Assembly (NCBI GenBank): GCA_026389455.1
Contig: JAPLHV010000019.1
Location: forward strand, 1 to 33,901
Direction of reading: 5' to 3'
Source: Coprothermobacterota bacterium
GTDB lineage: Bacteria; Caldisericota; JANLFM01
Length of the DNA stretch: 33,901 nt
This document shows positions 8,680 through 17,435 of this stretch, piece by piece (within the stretch, counting starts at the first letter, position 1; each line of letters opens with the position of its first letter). The notes below the pieces were generated by a model. That model was not told where the DNA came from, made no database searches, and worked only from the letters and a program-made list of their open reading frames with translations. A program made the translations under genes and the position numbers.

Positions 8680-11600
8680 TTACCTTACACCCATTTTCTC
8701 GGGGACGGCTACTCTAGCCATCGCAGAAAGGCGCAAACCGTCCGGGAGAGGTTCTCGTCCGCCCTCTTCCGGCGGGTTCCAGGGGGTCAGCTCGCGAAGC
8801 ACAAACTCGCGCGCGCCCTGGCGCTCGACCACCTCCCCCTCCAGCAGGAGGATGGAGCGCGCCCGCAGGCGCAAGGCGAAACGCCGTGCCTCGGCGGGAA
8901 GGAGCACGGCCTCCCATTGCCCGGCCAGATCGAAGAGGCAGAGAAAGGCCATCCGCTCGCCCCCCCTGGTTTTTTCCAGGCGATAGTGGACCAGGATGGC
9001 TGCCGCTTTGAGGGTCGAGCCGGGCTTCAACTGGCGCAGGCGGGCGCCCCCCTCCGGGGAGTAGGGGGCCAAGGCGGCGCGATGCAAAGCGAGGGGGTTG
9101 GGCAAGTAGATCTCGGTGGCCTGCCAGGAGAGGCTCGCTTCCTCGGACGGGCTGAAAGGTTCCAGATGGAAATCTGGCCCTTCCTCGGGTGGGGCGAAGA
9201 GGGAGCCCTTGTCCCGGGCTAAACGGATGGCGCGCGACAACCGGGCCAAGAGGGTGGGACGGTTGAAGCCCAAGCAGTCCAAGGCCCCTCCCTGGATAAG
9301 AGCCGCCAAGGCCCCGCGGTCGACCAGCGGGTAGAGGCGCAGGCAGAGATCCTCCAGGTTGGTGAAGCCTCCTGGCGGACGCAGTCGCAAGATCTCGCCG
9401 ATTTGAGCTGGGCCGAGATCTTTCAAATAAGCCAGGCCCAAGCGAATCCCCCCGCTTTCCTTCCGCATTCCTCTCTCTTCCATGGGCGCCGTTGAGGGTA
9501 GCTGGGGACAGGCGCTCTCCAGGGTGCAGGCTGCCTGGCTGCGGTTGATGTCCGGCGCCAAAACCGAGATCCCGGACAGCACAGCCTCTTGGGTATAGAC
9601 GAAGGGAGGATAGTAGCCCATCTGAGTGGAGAGGAGCACGGCGAAGAAGTGCGCCGGGTAATGCCGCTTGAGCCAGGCGTTACGGTAGGCGACGATGGCG
9701 TAACTGGCGCTGTGGGCTTTGTTGAAACCGTAACCGGCAAATTTCTCCAGCAAGGTGAAAGCCTCGTGGGCAACTCCTTCTTCCACGCCCCGCTCGTGCG
9801 CTCCCTCCAGGAAGCGAGGCTGGAGGAGGCGGATGGCCTCGGCATCCTTCTCCCCCATGGCTTTGCGCAGAATGTCGGCTTCTCCCAGGGTCAAGCCGCC
9901 AAGTTGGCGAGCCACTTGCATAACCTGTTCCTGGTAGAGGACGACGCCATAGGTCTCCTGGAGGATCGGCTGCAGCAGAGGGTGCAGGTAGCGAACGGCC
10001 TCCTCGCCCCGGTGACGGCGGACGAAGGGCTGCATCATCCCTCCCTGGAGAGGCCCGGGGCGATAGAGGGAAAGGGCAGCGGCCAGCTCTCCCAAGGAGT
10101 GCGGCTGAATCTTCATCAACAAAGAGCGCAAGCCGCTGCTCTCCAGTTGAAAGACGCCCAGCGTGCGCCCTTGGGCGATCATCTCCCAGGTGTCGGCGTC
10201 GTCGATGGGGATCTCCCCGGCTTTGCTTACTCGCACCAAGGTTGTTCCAGCCGGGGTATCGAAACCGGCCCTCTTCAGCGTCTCCTCAATGATGGCCAGG
10301 CTGCGGGAGCCGAGAAAATCCATCTTCAGAAAACCTAGAGCAGCCAAGGTGTGCATATCGTATTGGGTGACGACTCCCTCCGGGGTGACGGCTAGGGGCA
10401 GTTCCTGCCGCACCGCCCCCCGGCTGATGACGAATCCGCAAGGATGGGTGGTAAGGTGGTGGAGCCGGCCCACCAGTCGTTGCGCCAGCGCCAGCCAGGA
10501 GCGGGCCTCCTCGCTGCGGGCCTGACCCTGCTGAGCCTCCCGCTGGAATTGGTTGATCTCCTGTTTCCCCTTGCCCAGGACTTTGCCTACCTCCCGCAAG
10601 GCGCCCTGCAGGCGAAAGGTAGCGAAGCCGCCGACGTGGACGATACGCTCGGCCCCGTACTTGGCGCGAACGTAGTCCATCAGTTCCTCACGGCGATCCC
10701 AGTCAATATCCAGGTCGATATCCGGGGGGTCTTGGCCGCGCTCCGGGTTGAGGAAGCGCTCGAAGAGGAGCCCCTCGGCGAGGGGATCCACCCAGGTGAT
10801 GTGCAGCAGGTAGGAGACGATGCTGGAGGCGGCCGAGCCGCGCCCGAAGACGGCGATCCCCCGGCGTTGGGCTTCCTCCACCAGATCCCAAACGAGGAGG
10901 AAGTAACCGGCGTAGCCGAGTCGTTCGATCCAGCCCAATTCATCTTCCAAACGCCGGCATGCGTCAGGCCGCTCTCCTGGGTACTTGTCCGGGAGGCGAC
11001 GGCAGCAGATTTGCCGCAACAGTCCGACTTCCTCTTGGGGGCTGCGGCCGGCGTGGGGCAGGCGCAGTGAGAAGGGCGGGAAACGGAAGCGCAGGCTTTC
11101 AGCCAGCTCCAAGGTATGACGCAGGGCCTGCGGACAGGAGGCAAAGGCTAGTGTCATCTCGACCGCCGGGCGCAGGCAGCAGTTGCTGCCGCTGCGCTTG
11201 GCCGGGTGAGGTTCACCACGCCGGGTGAGGGTGCGGATGCAGCAGACAATCTCATAGAGGGGCTGGTCGGCCGGCTCCAGAAAATGCACGTCGTTGGCCA
11301 CCAGGGCGGGCACAGCCAATCTCTTGCCAAGGTTCAGCAGGCGGCGTACGCGAGACGCTTCTCCTTGCTCGCCGTGCCAGGATAGCTCCAGGTGCAAGCG
11401 TGGGCCGAAGGCCTGTCGCGCCTCGCCCAAAAGCGCCCGGGCTTCTCCCTCTCTCTCCGGCGACAAGAGCGAAGCCAAGATGCTCTCGCCCTGGCCGAGG
11501 AGCAAGTGCAACCCCCCGGCGTCAGCCAGCGCCTTCTGCCAGGGAACTTGGGGAGGCAGACCGATTGGTCCCTCCAGATGGGCTGCATTGAGCAAGCCCA

Positions 11601-11895
11601 GCAAGTGGGAGTAACCGATCTCGTCTTCCACCAAAAGAAGGGCTGTGCGGGGGAAGCGCTCCGGCTCGCCGCGAAAGCAGGAGAGCTCTACTCCCAATAG
11701 GGGACGTATCTCGTAGTGGGGGGCCAGTCGAAAGAACTCCACCGCACGGGCCAGTGAATCCCGGTCGGTCAGAGCCAGGGTCTTCATCCCCAGTGTCTGG
11801 GCCTTGGCCAGTAAAGCCTCCGGCGTGACGGTGGAGTCGAGAAAACTGCCGTCGGAGTGGACGTGCAAGTGAACAAAATCCATCGGTCTCTCCAT
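8680..11895 (-). CDS. DNA polymerase III alpha subunit, DnaE family (probably SOS-associated)
   Basis: PHP domain start FVHLHVHSDGSFLDS; FGRGSAASSIVSYLLHIT, PPDIDLDIDWDRREE, GYGFNKAHSASYAIVAYRNAWLK; 8 nt upstream of dinB and divergent from lexA. Confidence 0.92.
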   Translation of the reverse strand: MERPMDFVHLHVHSDGSFLDSTVTPEALLAKAQTLGMKTLALTDRDSLARAVEFFRLAPHYEIRPLLGVELSCFRGEPERFPRTALLLVEDEIGYSHLLGLLNAAHLEGPIGLPPQVPWQKALADAGGLHLLLGQGESILASLLSPEREGEARALLGEARQAFGPRLHLELSWHGEQGEASRVRRLLNLGKRLAVPALVANDVHFLEPADQPLYEIVCCIRTLTRRGEPHPAKRSGSNCCLRPAVEMTLAFASCPQALRHTLELAESLRFRFPPFSLRLPHAGRSPQEEVGLLRQICCRRLPDKYPGERPDACRRLEDELGWIERLGYAGYFLLVWDLVEEAQRRGIAVFGRGSAASSIVSYLLHITWVDPLAEGLLFERFLNPERGQDPPDIDLDIDWDRREELMDYVRAKYGAERIVHVGGFATFRLQGALREVGKVLGKGKQEINQFQREAQQGQARSEEARSWLALAQRLVGRLHHLTTHPCGFVISRGAVRQELPLAVTPEGVVTQYDMHTLAALGFLKMDFLGSRSLAIIEETLKRAGFDTPAGTTLVRVSKAGEIPIDDADTWEMIAQGRTLGVFQLESSGLRSLLMKIQPHSLGELAAALSLYRPGPLQGGMMQPFVRRHRGEEAVRYLHPLLQPILQETYGVVLYQEQVMQVARQLGGLTLGEADILRKAMGEKDAEAIRLLQPRFLEGAHERGVEEGVAHEAFTLLEKFAGYGFNKAHSASYAIVAYRNAWLKRHYPAHFFAVLLSTQMGYYPPFVYTQEAVLSGISVLAPDINRSQAACTLESACPQLPSTAPMEERGMRKESGGIRLGLAYLKDLGPAQIGEILRLRPPGGFTNLEDLCLRLYPLVDRGALAALIQGGALDCLGFNRPTLLARLSRAIRLARDKGSLFAPPEEGPDFHLEPFSPSEEASLSWQATEIYLPNPLALHRAALAPYSPEGGARLRQLKPGSTLKAAAILVHYRLEKTRGGERMAFLCLFDLAGQWEAVLLPAEARRFALRLRARSILLLEGEVVERQGAREFVLRELTPWNPPEEGGREPLPDGLRLSAMARVAVPEKMGVR

Positions 11896-11914
11896 TCAAA
11901 GTGCCATTTTCGCT

Positions 11915-11943
11915 AGTATTGAACTAATGTTTACATTTGTCAA
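11915..11943 (-). promoter_or_regulatory. dnaE-dinB promoter TTGACA-17-AATACT with a LexA-box-like GAACTAATGTTT (11921..11932) in the spacer
   Basis: -35 at 11938..11943, -10 at 11915..11920; near-palindrome matches GAAC-N4-GTTC except for the last base. Confidence 0.7.
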
Positions 11944-11981
11944 GAGGAAACACCCCGATCGATGAAAAAATATTTCCTTTT

Positions 11982-12001
11982 GAACGAACATTCGCTATAC
12001 T
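11982..12001 (+). promoter_or_regulatory. lexA promoter region: LexA-box-like GAACGAACATTC (11982..11993) next to -10 TATACT (11996..12001)
   Basis: GAAC-N4-RTTY pattern shared with 11921..11932; -10 ends 6 nt before the lexA ATG; -35 weak (TTTCCT at 11973..11978). Confidence 0.6.
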
Positions 12002-12007
12002 ACCGAC

Positions 12008-12607
12008 ATGCGACTAAAAAAAGAGCTATCCCCAAGCCAAAAAAAGATCTACGACTACCTGAAAGAACGCGCCCAACAGGGCAAGACTCCGCCGACCGTC
12101 CGCGAGATTGCTGCTGCAGTCGGCTCCCCTGGACCTTCTTCGGTGCAATATCAGTTAGTGAGTTTGGAGAAGAAGGGTTTCCTGAAACGTTCCCCGCTGC
12201 ACTCACGTTCCATGGAGGTGATCGGGTTGCCGCCCATCGCCAGGCAAGCGCCGATTGTTGGGCGGGTTCGAGCCGGGCTCCCCAATGCCGCCGAAGAGGA
12301 GATCGTCGGGCATTTCCCTATTCCCGATTTCTTCAAGGAGAAGGATTGCTTTGTGTTGGAAGTGAAAGGCGACTCGATGACCGGGGCCGGCATCCAAGCC
12401 GGAGACTATGTAGTGGTTGAGCGCCGCAGCGAGGCTGCCAACGGGGAGTTGGTAGTGGCTCTTATCGGTGAGGAAGCTACCCTCAAGCGGTTGCGGAAAT
12501 CCGGGGGAAAAGTGGCGCTGGAGGCAGCCAACCCGAAGTACACAGACATTGAGCCGGAACAACTGCAAATATTAGGAAAGGTTGTGGGCCTCTTCCGGAC
12601 CCTTTAG
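12008..12607 (+). CDS. lexA: LexA repressor
   Basis: N-terminal wHTH PPTVREIAAAVGSPGPSSVQYQLVSLEKKG; cleavage Ala-Gly (RVRAGLP); Ser in KGDSM; Lys in EATLKRL. Confidence 0.95.
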   Translation: MRLKKELSPSQKKIYDYLKERAQQGKTPPTVREIAAAVGSPGPSSVQYQLVSLEKKGFLKRSPLHSRSMEVIGLPPIARQAPIVGRVRAGLPNAAEEEIVGHFPIPDFFKEKDCFVLEVKGDSMTGAGIQAGDYVVVERRSEAANGELVVALIGEEATLKRLRKSGGKVALEAANPKYTDIEPEQLQILGKVVGLFRTL

Positions 12608-12621
12608 CAAGGAGGGTGGAT

Positions 12622-13476
12622 ATGGGAACTGGCGCGGAGATCCGCATCGGCACAAGTGGTTGGAGCTATCCCAAGGGGGAAGGGACTTGGAATGGGATCT
12701 TTTATCCCAAAGGCGCCAAGGGAGAGCTGGAGTATTACGCCAAGCGATTCTCCATCGTGGAAGTGAACAACACTTTCTACCGGCCGCCCGAGCCCGGGAT
12801 GGTCTGGGGGTGGGTCAGGCGAACGCCGGACTCTTTCCGCTTCGCTGTCAAGCTGTGGCAGAAATTCACCCACCCGAAGATGTACCAGGAAGCGACAGGA
12901 GAATCGGCTGAGATCCAAGCCGGAGATGTCGAGCTCTTTCGTAAGGCCATTGACCCGCTCGCAACCAGCGGTAAACTGGCTGCTTTGTTGGCTCAGTTTC
13001 CCCCCAGTCTGCGCAACGACGAGGGTGGCCAAGCCATCCTGACGAGTGTCATGGAGGCTTTCCGTCCTTACCCGCTGGCGGTGGAGTTGCGACACAAAAG
13101 CTGGAGCGACGACCCGAAGACGGCCCAACTCCTAGGCAATTACAACGCTGCTTGGGTGCGCATCGATGAACCTCGTTTCGAGATCTCCATCGCCGGGCGC
13201 CTGCCCATCACTGCCCCTCTCTCCTATTTCCGCTTTCACGGGCGGAACGCCGCCGACTGGTGGAGGGGGAACGTGGAGACCCGTTATAAGTACTTATATA
13301 GTGAAGAGGAGTTGAAGGGTCTGGCTGAACTCGTGCGGGAGACGGCTGAAGACCCTCGCACCGAACGTGAGCTGGTCTTCTTCAACAATCACTTCAGCGG
13401 TTATGCCCCGCGCAACGCCTCTCAGTTGGCCGAACTGCTGGAACTGCCTTTTCAGAAGGAAGCGCTTTCGCTGTAG
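12622..13476 (+). CDS. DUF72 domain protein
   Basis: IRIGTSGWSYP, GIFYP, VEVNNTFYR, FRFAVKLWQKFTH, YFRFHGRN, FFNNHFSGYAPRNA. Confidence 0.9.
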   Translation: MGTGAEIRIGTSGWSYPKGEGTWNGIFYPKGAKGELEYYAKRFSIVEVNNTFYRPPEPGMVWGWVRRTPDSFRFAVKLWQKFTHPKMYQEATGESAEIQAGDVELFRKAIDPLATSGKLAALLAQFPPSLRNDEGGQAILTSVMEAFRPYPLAVELRHKSWSDDPKTAQLLGNYNAAWVRIDEPRFEISIAGRLPITAPLSYFRFHGRNAADWWRGNVETRYKYLYSEEELKGLAELVRETAEDPRTERELVFFNNHFSGYAPRNASQLAELLELPFQKEALSL

Positions 13477-13552
13477 AACCACTTGATTGAGAGAACCTTC
13501 ACCCCGGGTACGCGTCATATAGATGTAAGTAACGATAAGAGAGGAACGAACC

Positions 13553-15844
13553 GTGAAAAAGAGCATCTTGTGCATCGCCGTTTCCGTGCTGATTTTGCTG
13601 AACTCTGCCGCTGTCTTGGCGGAATCGACACCCCAACCGCTCCCCCCGCCGGCCGGGGGCCTGGTTCTGCATTTGGAACTGGAGAAAAGCCGATACGCGC
13701 CCGGCGAGCCGGTCCCATTGCGAATGGTCCTGGAGAACCCGATGACCATTGCGGTGGACCTCACCTTCAACTCGGGTCAGCAGTACGACATCGAGGTGCG
13801 CGGCCCGAACGGTTACTTCTGGCGCTGGTCGAAGGATCGCGCTTTTACCCAAATTTTCGGCACGATGACAATCAAACCGGGGGAGAAGATAGTCTTTTTA
13901 GAGCCATGGCCGATACCCCAGACGGCTGCTGCGGGAAACTATTCGATAGTTGCCTGGATTACGGCCCAAGAAGGGCAACCACGCGCCACTGGCGAGGTGA
14001 CTGTAGAGAGCGGTCTCCCGCCCAGCGGGCCGCAAGTCGTCTACCTGGCTGATGAGCAAGGAGGGGTGATCCTGGCCATTACCGACCGAGCCGATCTCCT
14101 CACCGCTTTCCGCCGGATGCTGGCTGAGGGGAATTTCCTCTGGGTTGGCGGCGCCATCGAGAAGGCGGACAACGCGCCTTGGAGCTTCCGCTTCACTCCA
14201 GCCACCCTGTCGGTCGCCGAGGTGACGGCTGGAGCCTTGCAGTCCCCTTCTATCGCAGCCATTGAGGAAGATCTGAGCCGGTGGCTGGACATCTCTCAGG
14301 CTTACATTCATGCCCAGGTCTTGGGCATTGACCCGCTGCCGTTCCCGGATGTGGAAGGCAATTGGGCGTACCACAGCATCCTCTCTCTCTTCCACCAAGG
14401 GGTGGTGCAGGGATACCCGGACGGCGCCTTCCGCCCGGAGCGACCCATCACGCGCGCCGAGTTCGCCAAAATGATGGCATCGGCTTATAACTTACCCGTG
14501 TCTCACCCTGCGGTCCCAACTTTCTCTGACTTGCCCGCCACACACTGGGCTTTCGACCTGGTAGAAGCAGCGGCGCAGTCGAAACTCTTCCTGGGTTACC
14601 CCGACGGCGCCTTCCGCCCCGAAGATCCCGTCACCAAAGAACAGGTCGTGGCTGTCTTGGTGCGAAAAGCTGGTTGGACCCTGAGCACTCCTTCCTCGCC
14701 TACCTTCTCCGACCTCCCCCCTGTGGAGTGGTCGTTCCCCTTCGTGGAGACGGCCATGAAAGAGGGGCTTTTCCTCCCCAATGATCCCAACCTGGCCGGC
14801 GATCTCTTTCAAGGCAACGCACCGGCCACGCGCGCTCAGATCAGCGTGCTGGTGGCTCGCTTGCTGGCGCAATACAGCAGCATGAGCGGTTTTCAGGCAA
14901 TCGCCGCCGACTCGGGAGGAGGGTTTGTGCCGGTGGAATTCTTTCGTCAGCATGTTCCTGCCTTTCATCTCTACGGCGATGGACTGGTCATTGCTCTACG
15001 TGGAGGATCAGTGCGACAGGCCACCTTCACCTATACCCAGGGGATGGATCTGGTGATTGTCCTGATGGCCTATGGTTTCCTCCAGATGGAGAGCAATTAC
15101 CAGCCTGAACCGATGCCCACCGACTTGGGGACCACCTACATCCGCTGGCAAGGCTTGGTCTCCCAAAAAGAAGTATCGGAGTATGCCTGGGGGGCTCCGG
15201 GCGCCTTCCACTACCTCTATTCCTACTTGCGCAATGTCCCGCTCGAAGATAGCCAAGAGTACATCCCGGAGAAGAGCGCTCTCTTCGTCTCGAAGACAGG
15301 AGACGAGAGTGAGCTCAGCGATGATCAGAAAGAGCGCTTGGTGTCCCTGCCGGCAGCATTCACCGAAAATATCGATAGTTTGGCTCAACTGGCTCTTCTA
15401 AACGATGGCTACGCGCTGAATAGGGATCTTTACGCACTGTTGGCCCCTCTGCTCGCTGATCACCAGCGGGTGATCGTAGCGGTGGAGGGTGGTGTGGCGT
15501 ACAGTCTCATCGTGAAGATCGAGCTCCCCGAGTCGCAGACTGCCAGTGGGATCTCCGGCGCTATCACTCTCGGCCCGATCCAGCCGGTGTCAAAGCCGGG
15601 CGAGGTCAACGAGGAACCTTACCAAGCCACCGTTGCCGTTCGTGACGAGGCAGGAATACGAGAGATCACCCGCTTCACTTCCGATCCAAAGGGAGCTTTC
15701 CAGCAAGTTTTGCCCCCAGGAACTTACCAGTTATTTCCGCTTCCAGGCGGTTCTCCATTCCCCCAAGCCGGCGCCCAGGCGGTGACGGTGCTCCCTGGTC
15801 AGTTCACCGAGGTGAAGATCCAATACGATACCGGGATCCGCTAG
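13553..15844 (+). CDS. Secreted protein with N-terminal BsuPI-like domain and three SLH domains
   Basis: GTG start, signal peptide; SGQQYDIEVRGPNGYFWRWSKDRAFTQ...PGEKIVFLEPWP; three SLH repeats FPDVEGNWAYHSI.../FSDLPATHWAFDLV.../FSDLPPVEWSFPFV... Confidence 0.85.
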   Translation: MKKSILCIAVSVLILLNSAAVLAESTPQPLPPPAGGLVLHLELEKSRYAPGEPVPLRMVLENPMTIAVDLTFNSGQQYDIEVRGPNGYFWRWSKDRAFTQIFGTMTIKPGEKIVFLEPWPIPQTAAAGNYSIVAWITAQEGQPRATGEVTVESGLPPSGPQVVYLADEQGGVILAITDRADLLTAFRRMLAEGNFLWVGGAIEKADNAPWSFRFTPATLSVAEVTAGALQSPSIAAIEEDLSRWLDISQAYIHAQVLGIDPLPFPDVEGNWAYHSILSLFHQGVVQGYPDGAFRPERPITRAEFAKMMASAYNLPVSHPAVPTFSDLPATHWAFDLVEAAAQSKLFLGYPDGAFRPEDPVTKEQVVAVLVRKAGWTLSTPSSPTFSDLPPVEWSFPFVETAMKEGLFLPNDPNLAGDLFQGNAPATRAQISVLVARLLAQYSSMSGFQAIAADSGGGFVPVEFFRQHVPAFHLYGDGLVIALRGGSVRQATFTYTQGMDLVIVLMAYGFLQMESNYQPEPMPTDLGTTYIRWQGLVSQKEVSEYAWGAPGAFHYLYSYLRNVPLEDSQEYIPEKSALFVSKTGDESELSDDQKERLVSLPAAFTENIDSLAQLALLNDGYALNRDLYALLAPLLADHQRVIVAVEGGVAYSLIVKIELPESQTASGISGAITLGPIQPVSKPGEVNEEPYQATVAVRDEAGIREITRFTSDPKGAFQQVLPPGTYQLFPLPGGSPFPQAGAQAVTVLPGQFTEVKIQYDTGIR

Positions 15845-15883
15845 AAAAGGTTGCTATCGAGGGCGCGTGGTATCTCCGCCAGC

Positions 15884-15913
15884 TTGACCGGGAGTTCGCA
15901 ATTCCTCTAGAAT
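15884..15913 (+). promoter_or_regulatory. Possible promoter of the tRNA cluster, TTGACC-18-TAGAAT
   Basis: Hexamers at 15884..15889 and 15908..15913 directly before the tRNA-derived repeats. Confidence 0.45.
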
Positions 15914-15934
15914 GTGCGACGATGAGGGCAGAAA

Positions 15935-16115
15935 TCAGCCGGTAGAGTGCCTTCCTCTCGCTGAGGAAGCGCTTGGTTGAGATCCGCTCAGGAGTTTTGA
16001 TAATTGAATAGGCAGCAAAGCGGGAATAGCTCAGCCGGTAGAGCGCCTTCCTCTCGATGAGGAAGCGCTTGGTTGAGATCCGCTCAGGAGTTTTGATAAT
16101 TGAATAGGCAGCAAA
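15935..16115 (+). repeat. 96-bp tandem repeat containing degenerate tRNA-like sequence plus leader (one partial copy, one full copy)
   Basis: tcagccggtagag at 15935, 16031 and 16127 (exact 96-nt period); the first two units differ at only about 2 positions. Confidence 0.9.
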
Positions 16116-16191
16116 GCGGGAATAGCTCAGCCGGTAGAGCATCAGCTTCCCAAGCTGAGGGTCACGGGTTCGAATCCCGTTTCCCGCTCCA
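16116..16191 (+). tRNA. tRNA-Gly(CCC), CCA encoded
   Basis: Acceptor GCGGGAA/TTCCCGC, D-stem GCTC/GAGC, anticodon arm TCAGC-TTCCCAA-GCTGA, T arm ACGGG-TTCGAAT-CCCGT. Confidence 0.95.
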
Positions 16192-16195
16192 AAGA

Positions 16196-16269
16196 GGCGA
16201 CATAGCCAAGTGGCAAGGCAAGGGTCTGCAAAACCCTCATCCCCGGTTCGAGTCCGAGTGTCGCCTCCA
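16196..16269 (+). tRNA. tRNA-Cys(GCA), CCA encoded
   Basis: Acceptor GGCGACA/TGTCGCC, anticodon arm AGGGT-CTGCAAA-ACCCT. Confidence 0.95.
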
Positions 16270-16288
16270 TTTTTTCCTCCATTTTGAC

Positions 16289-16372
16289 GCCGGGGTGGCG
16301 GAACTGGCAGACGCAGCGGACTTAAAATCCGCTTCCCGCAAGGGAGTACCGGTTCGATTCCGGTCCCCGGCA
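16289..16372 (+). tRNA. tRNA-Leu(TAA), CCA not encoded
   Basis: Acceptor GCCGGGG/CCCCGGC, anticodon arm GCGGA-CTTAAAA-TCCGC, long variable arm, T arm CCGG-TTCGATT-CCGG. Confidence 0.95.
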
Positions 16373-16399
16373 CTTGAAGCCTCTTAACGAGAAATTCTC

Positions 16400-16799
16400 G
16401 GGTTCCTTTTCATTTCAAGTGGGCATCCTACCAGCCTGCGGCTAGACAGCCCCCGGCAGGGTGTTCTGTGACATGCTGCCGCAGGCTGTTTAGTCCAGCT
16501 TCCCTGAAATCATGGCAATGATGATCTTGAAGAGTCTTGTCGGCCCTGGGACCGCGGCGCCCCAGTGCATTCCTGGGTGTTGCGTTCCCAAGAAAACCGA
16601 TGGTCCCAGGAAAGCCGACGATCGCAGGAGCTGTCACAGGGGGAGTTATCCTCCTTTGTTTTTGAGGTCGCATCGACCACGATATGGTTTACGAGGACTA
16701 TCGAGCTGCCGGGGGCAAGATTATTGTCGTCTGCCTTGATAATCCCAAAGACTTTGTTTGCCTCAGACTGCCTTACTCACTCAGTTTGAGAAAGAGCCA
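16400..16799 (+). repeat. MITE-like intergenic element, copy 2
   Basis: gggttccttttcatttcaagtgggca... stem cagcctgcggc (16432..16442) / gccgcaggctg (16478..16488), 35-nt loop; ends tcactcagtttgagaaag. Confidence 0.85.
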
Positions 16800-16876
16800 A
16801 ATCTCGCTTCCCGGGGTTCGAAATTCCGTTCAACTGCCGGCCCTTGGCAATTTAGCCGCATCACCGGTAAGAAAAA

Positions 16877-16899
16877 GGCGTCTCCAGCGCGGAGACGCC
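16877..16899 (-). terminator. Rho-independent terminator of the STAS gene
   Basis: GGCGTCTCC-5 nt-GGAGACGCC perfect stem followed by TTTTT on - strand. Confidence 0.85.
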
Positions 16900-16923
16900 C
16901 CGTAAGTCTGTGCATGTGGCCGA

Positions 16924-17313
16924 TTAGAACGAGTTGACGGCGTCCTTGAGGTTTTTGTGTATCTCCAAGAACATGTCGAAGCCGGTGATCTTCAACCCTT
17001 CCATTACCGTCTTGGAGGGGCTCAACAGTTTGAAGTGGGCAGATTTGTAGGTGCCGTCGCGGAGCCCTTTGCTGAGCGCTTCCTCTTTCTCATCGCCCTT
17101 GTAAGCCTTAAAGATGATGTTCAGGGCTCGCAACCCCGAGCTGCTGATGTAGGGCACTTCCTTCAAGTCGAGCAGCAAGTTCAGTGTGCCGGCGGCCTTC
17201 AGCGCCTCAGCCTCGGCGATCAGTTTCTCATAGGATTCCACGTCGAGGTTACCGCTCAAGCGGAGGACGGTAACGGATACTTTGCCTTGTTCTTTCGTTG
17301 CTTTGATGTCCAA
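16924..17313 (-). CDS. STAS-domain protein (anti-sigma factor antagonist-like)
   Basis: GKVSVTVLRLSGNLDVESYEKL, LLLDLKEVPYISSSGLRAL; TTG start (MDIKATKEQGKV) preceded by GAGGAGGG. Confidence 0.8.
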   Translation of the reverse strand: MDIKATKEQGKVSVTVLRLSGNLDVESYEKLIAEAEALKAAGTLNLLLDLKEVPYISSSGLRALNIIFKAYKGDEKEEALSKGLRDGTYKSAHFKLLSPSKTVMEGLKITGFDMFLEIHKNLKDAVNSF

Positions 17314-17435
17314 ATTTCCCTCCTCATTCATTATTCTGCCATTGTAGCAAGGTTTTAATGATTTGTGCGCGGTCAGGCGCATTTTCGAGAAGCTGTCTGG
17401 CTCCTGGCCTACCTAATACCTAAGCTAAAAATGCC

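Noticed and set aside
8554-11614. Long plus-strand ORFs opposite dnaE/dinB (222 aa, 249 aa, 208 aa)
   Set aside because: Shadow ORFs in GC-rich coding sequence; no recognisable motifs, while the minus-strand dnaE and dinB are unambiguous.
15935-16190. Possible CRISPR array (regular 96-nt period)
   Set aside because: Repeat units are contiguous tandem copies derived from a tRNA with no unique spacers and no cas genes.
15804-16373. 189-aa minus-strand ORF (MPGTGIEPVLPCGKRI...GNGIRTRDPQLGKLMLYRLSYSR...)
   Set aside because: Antisense to the tRNA cluster and its tandem repeat; this type of sequence is a familiar spurious annotation over tRNA genes.
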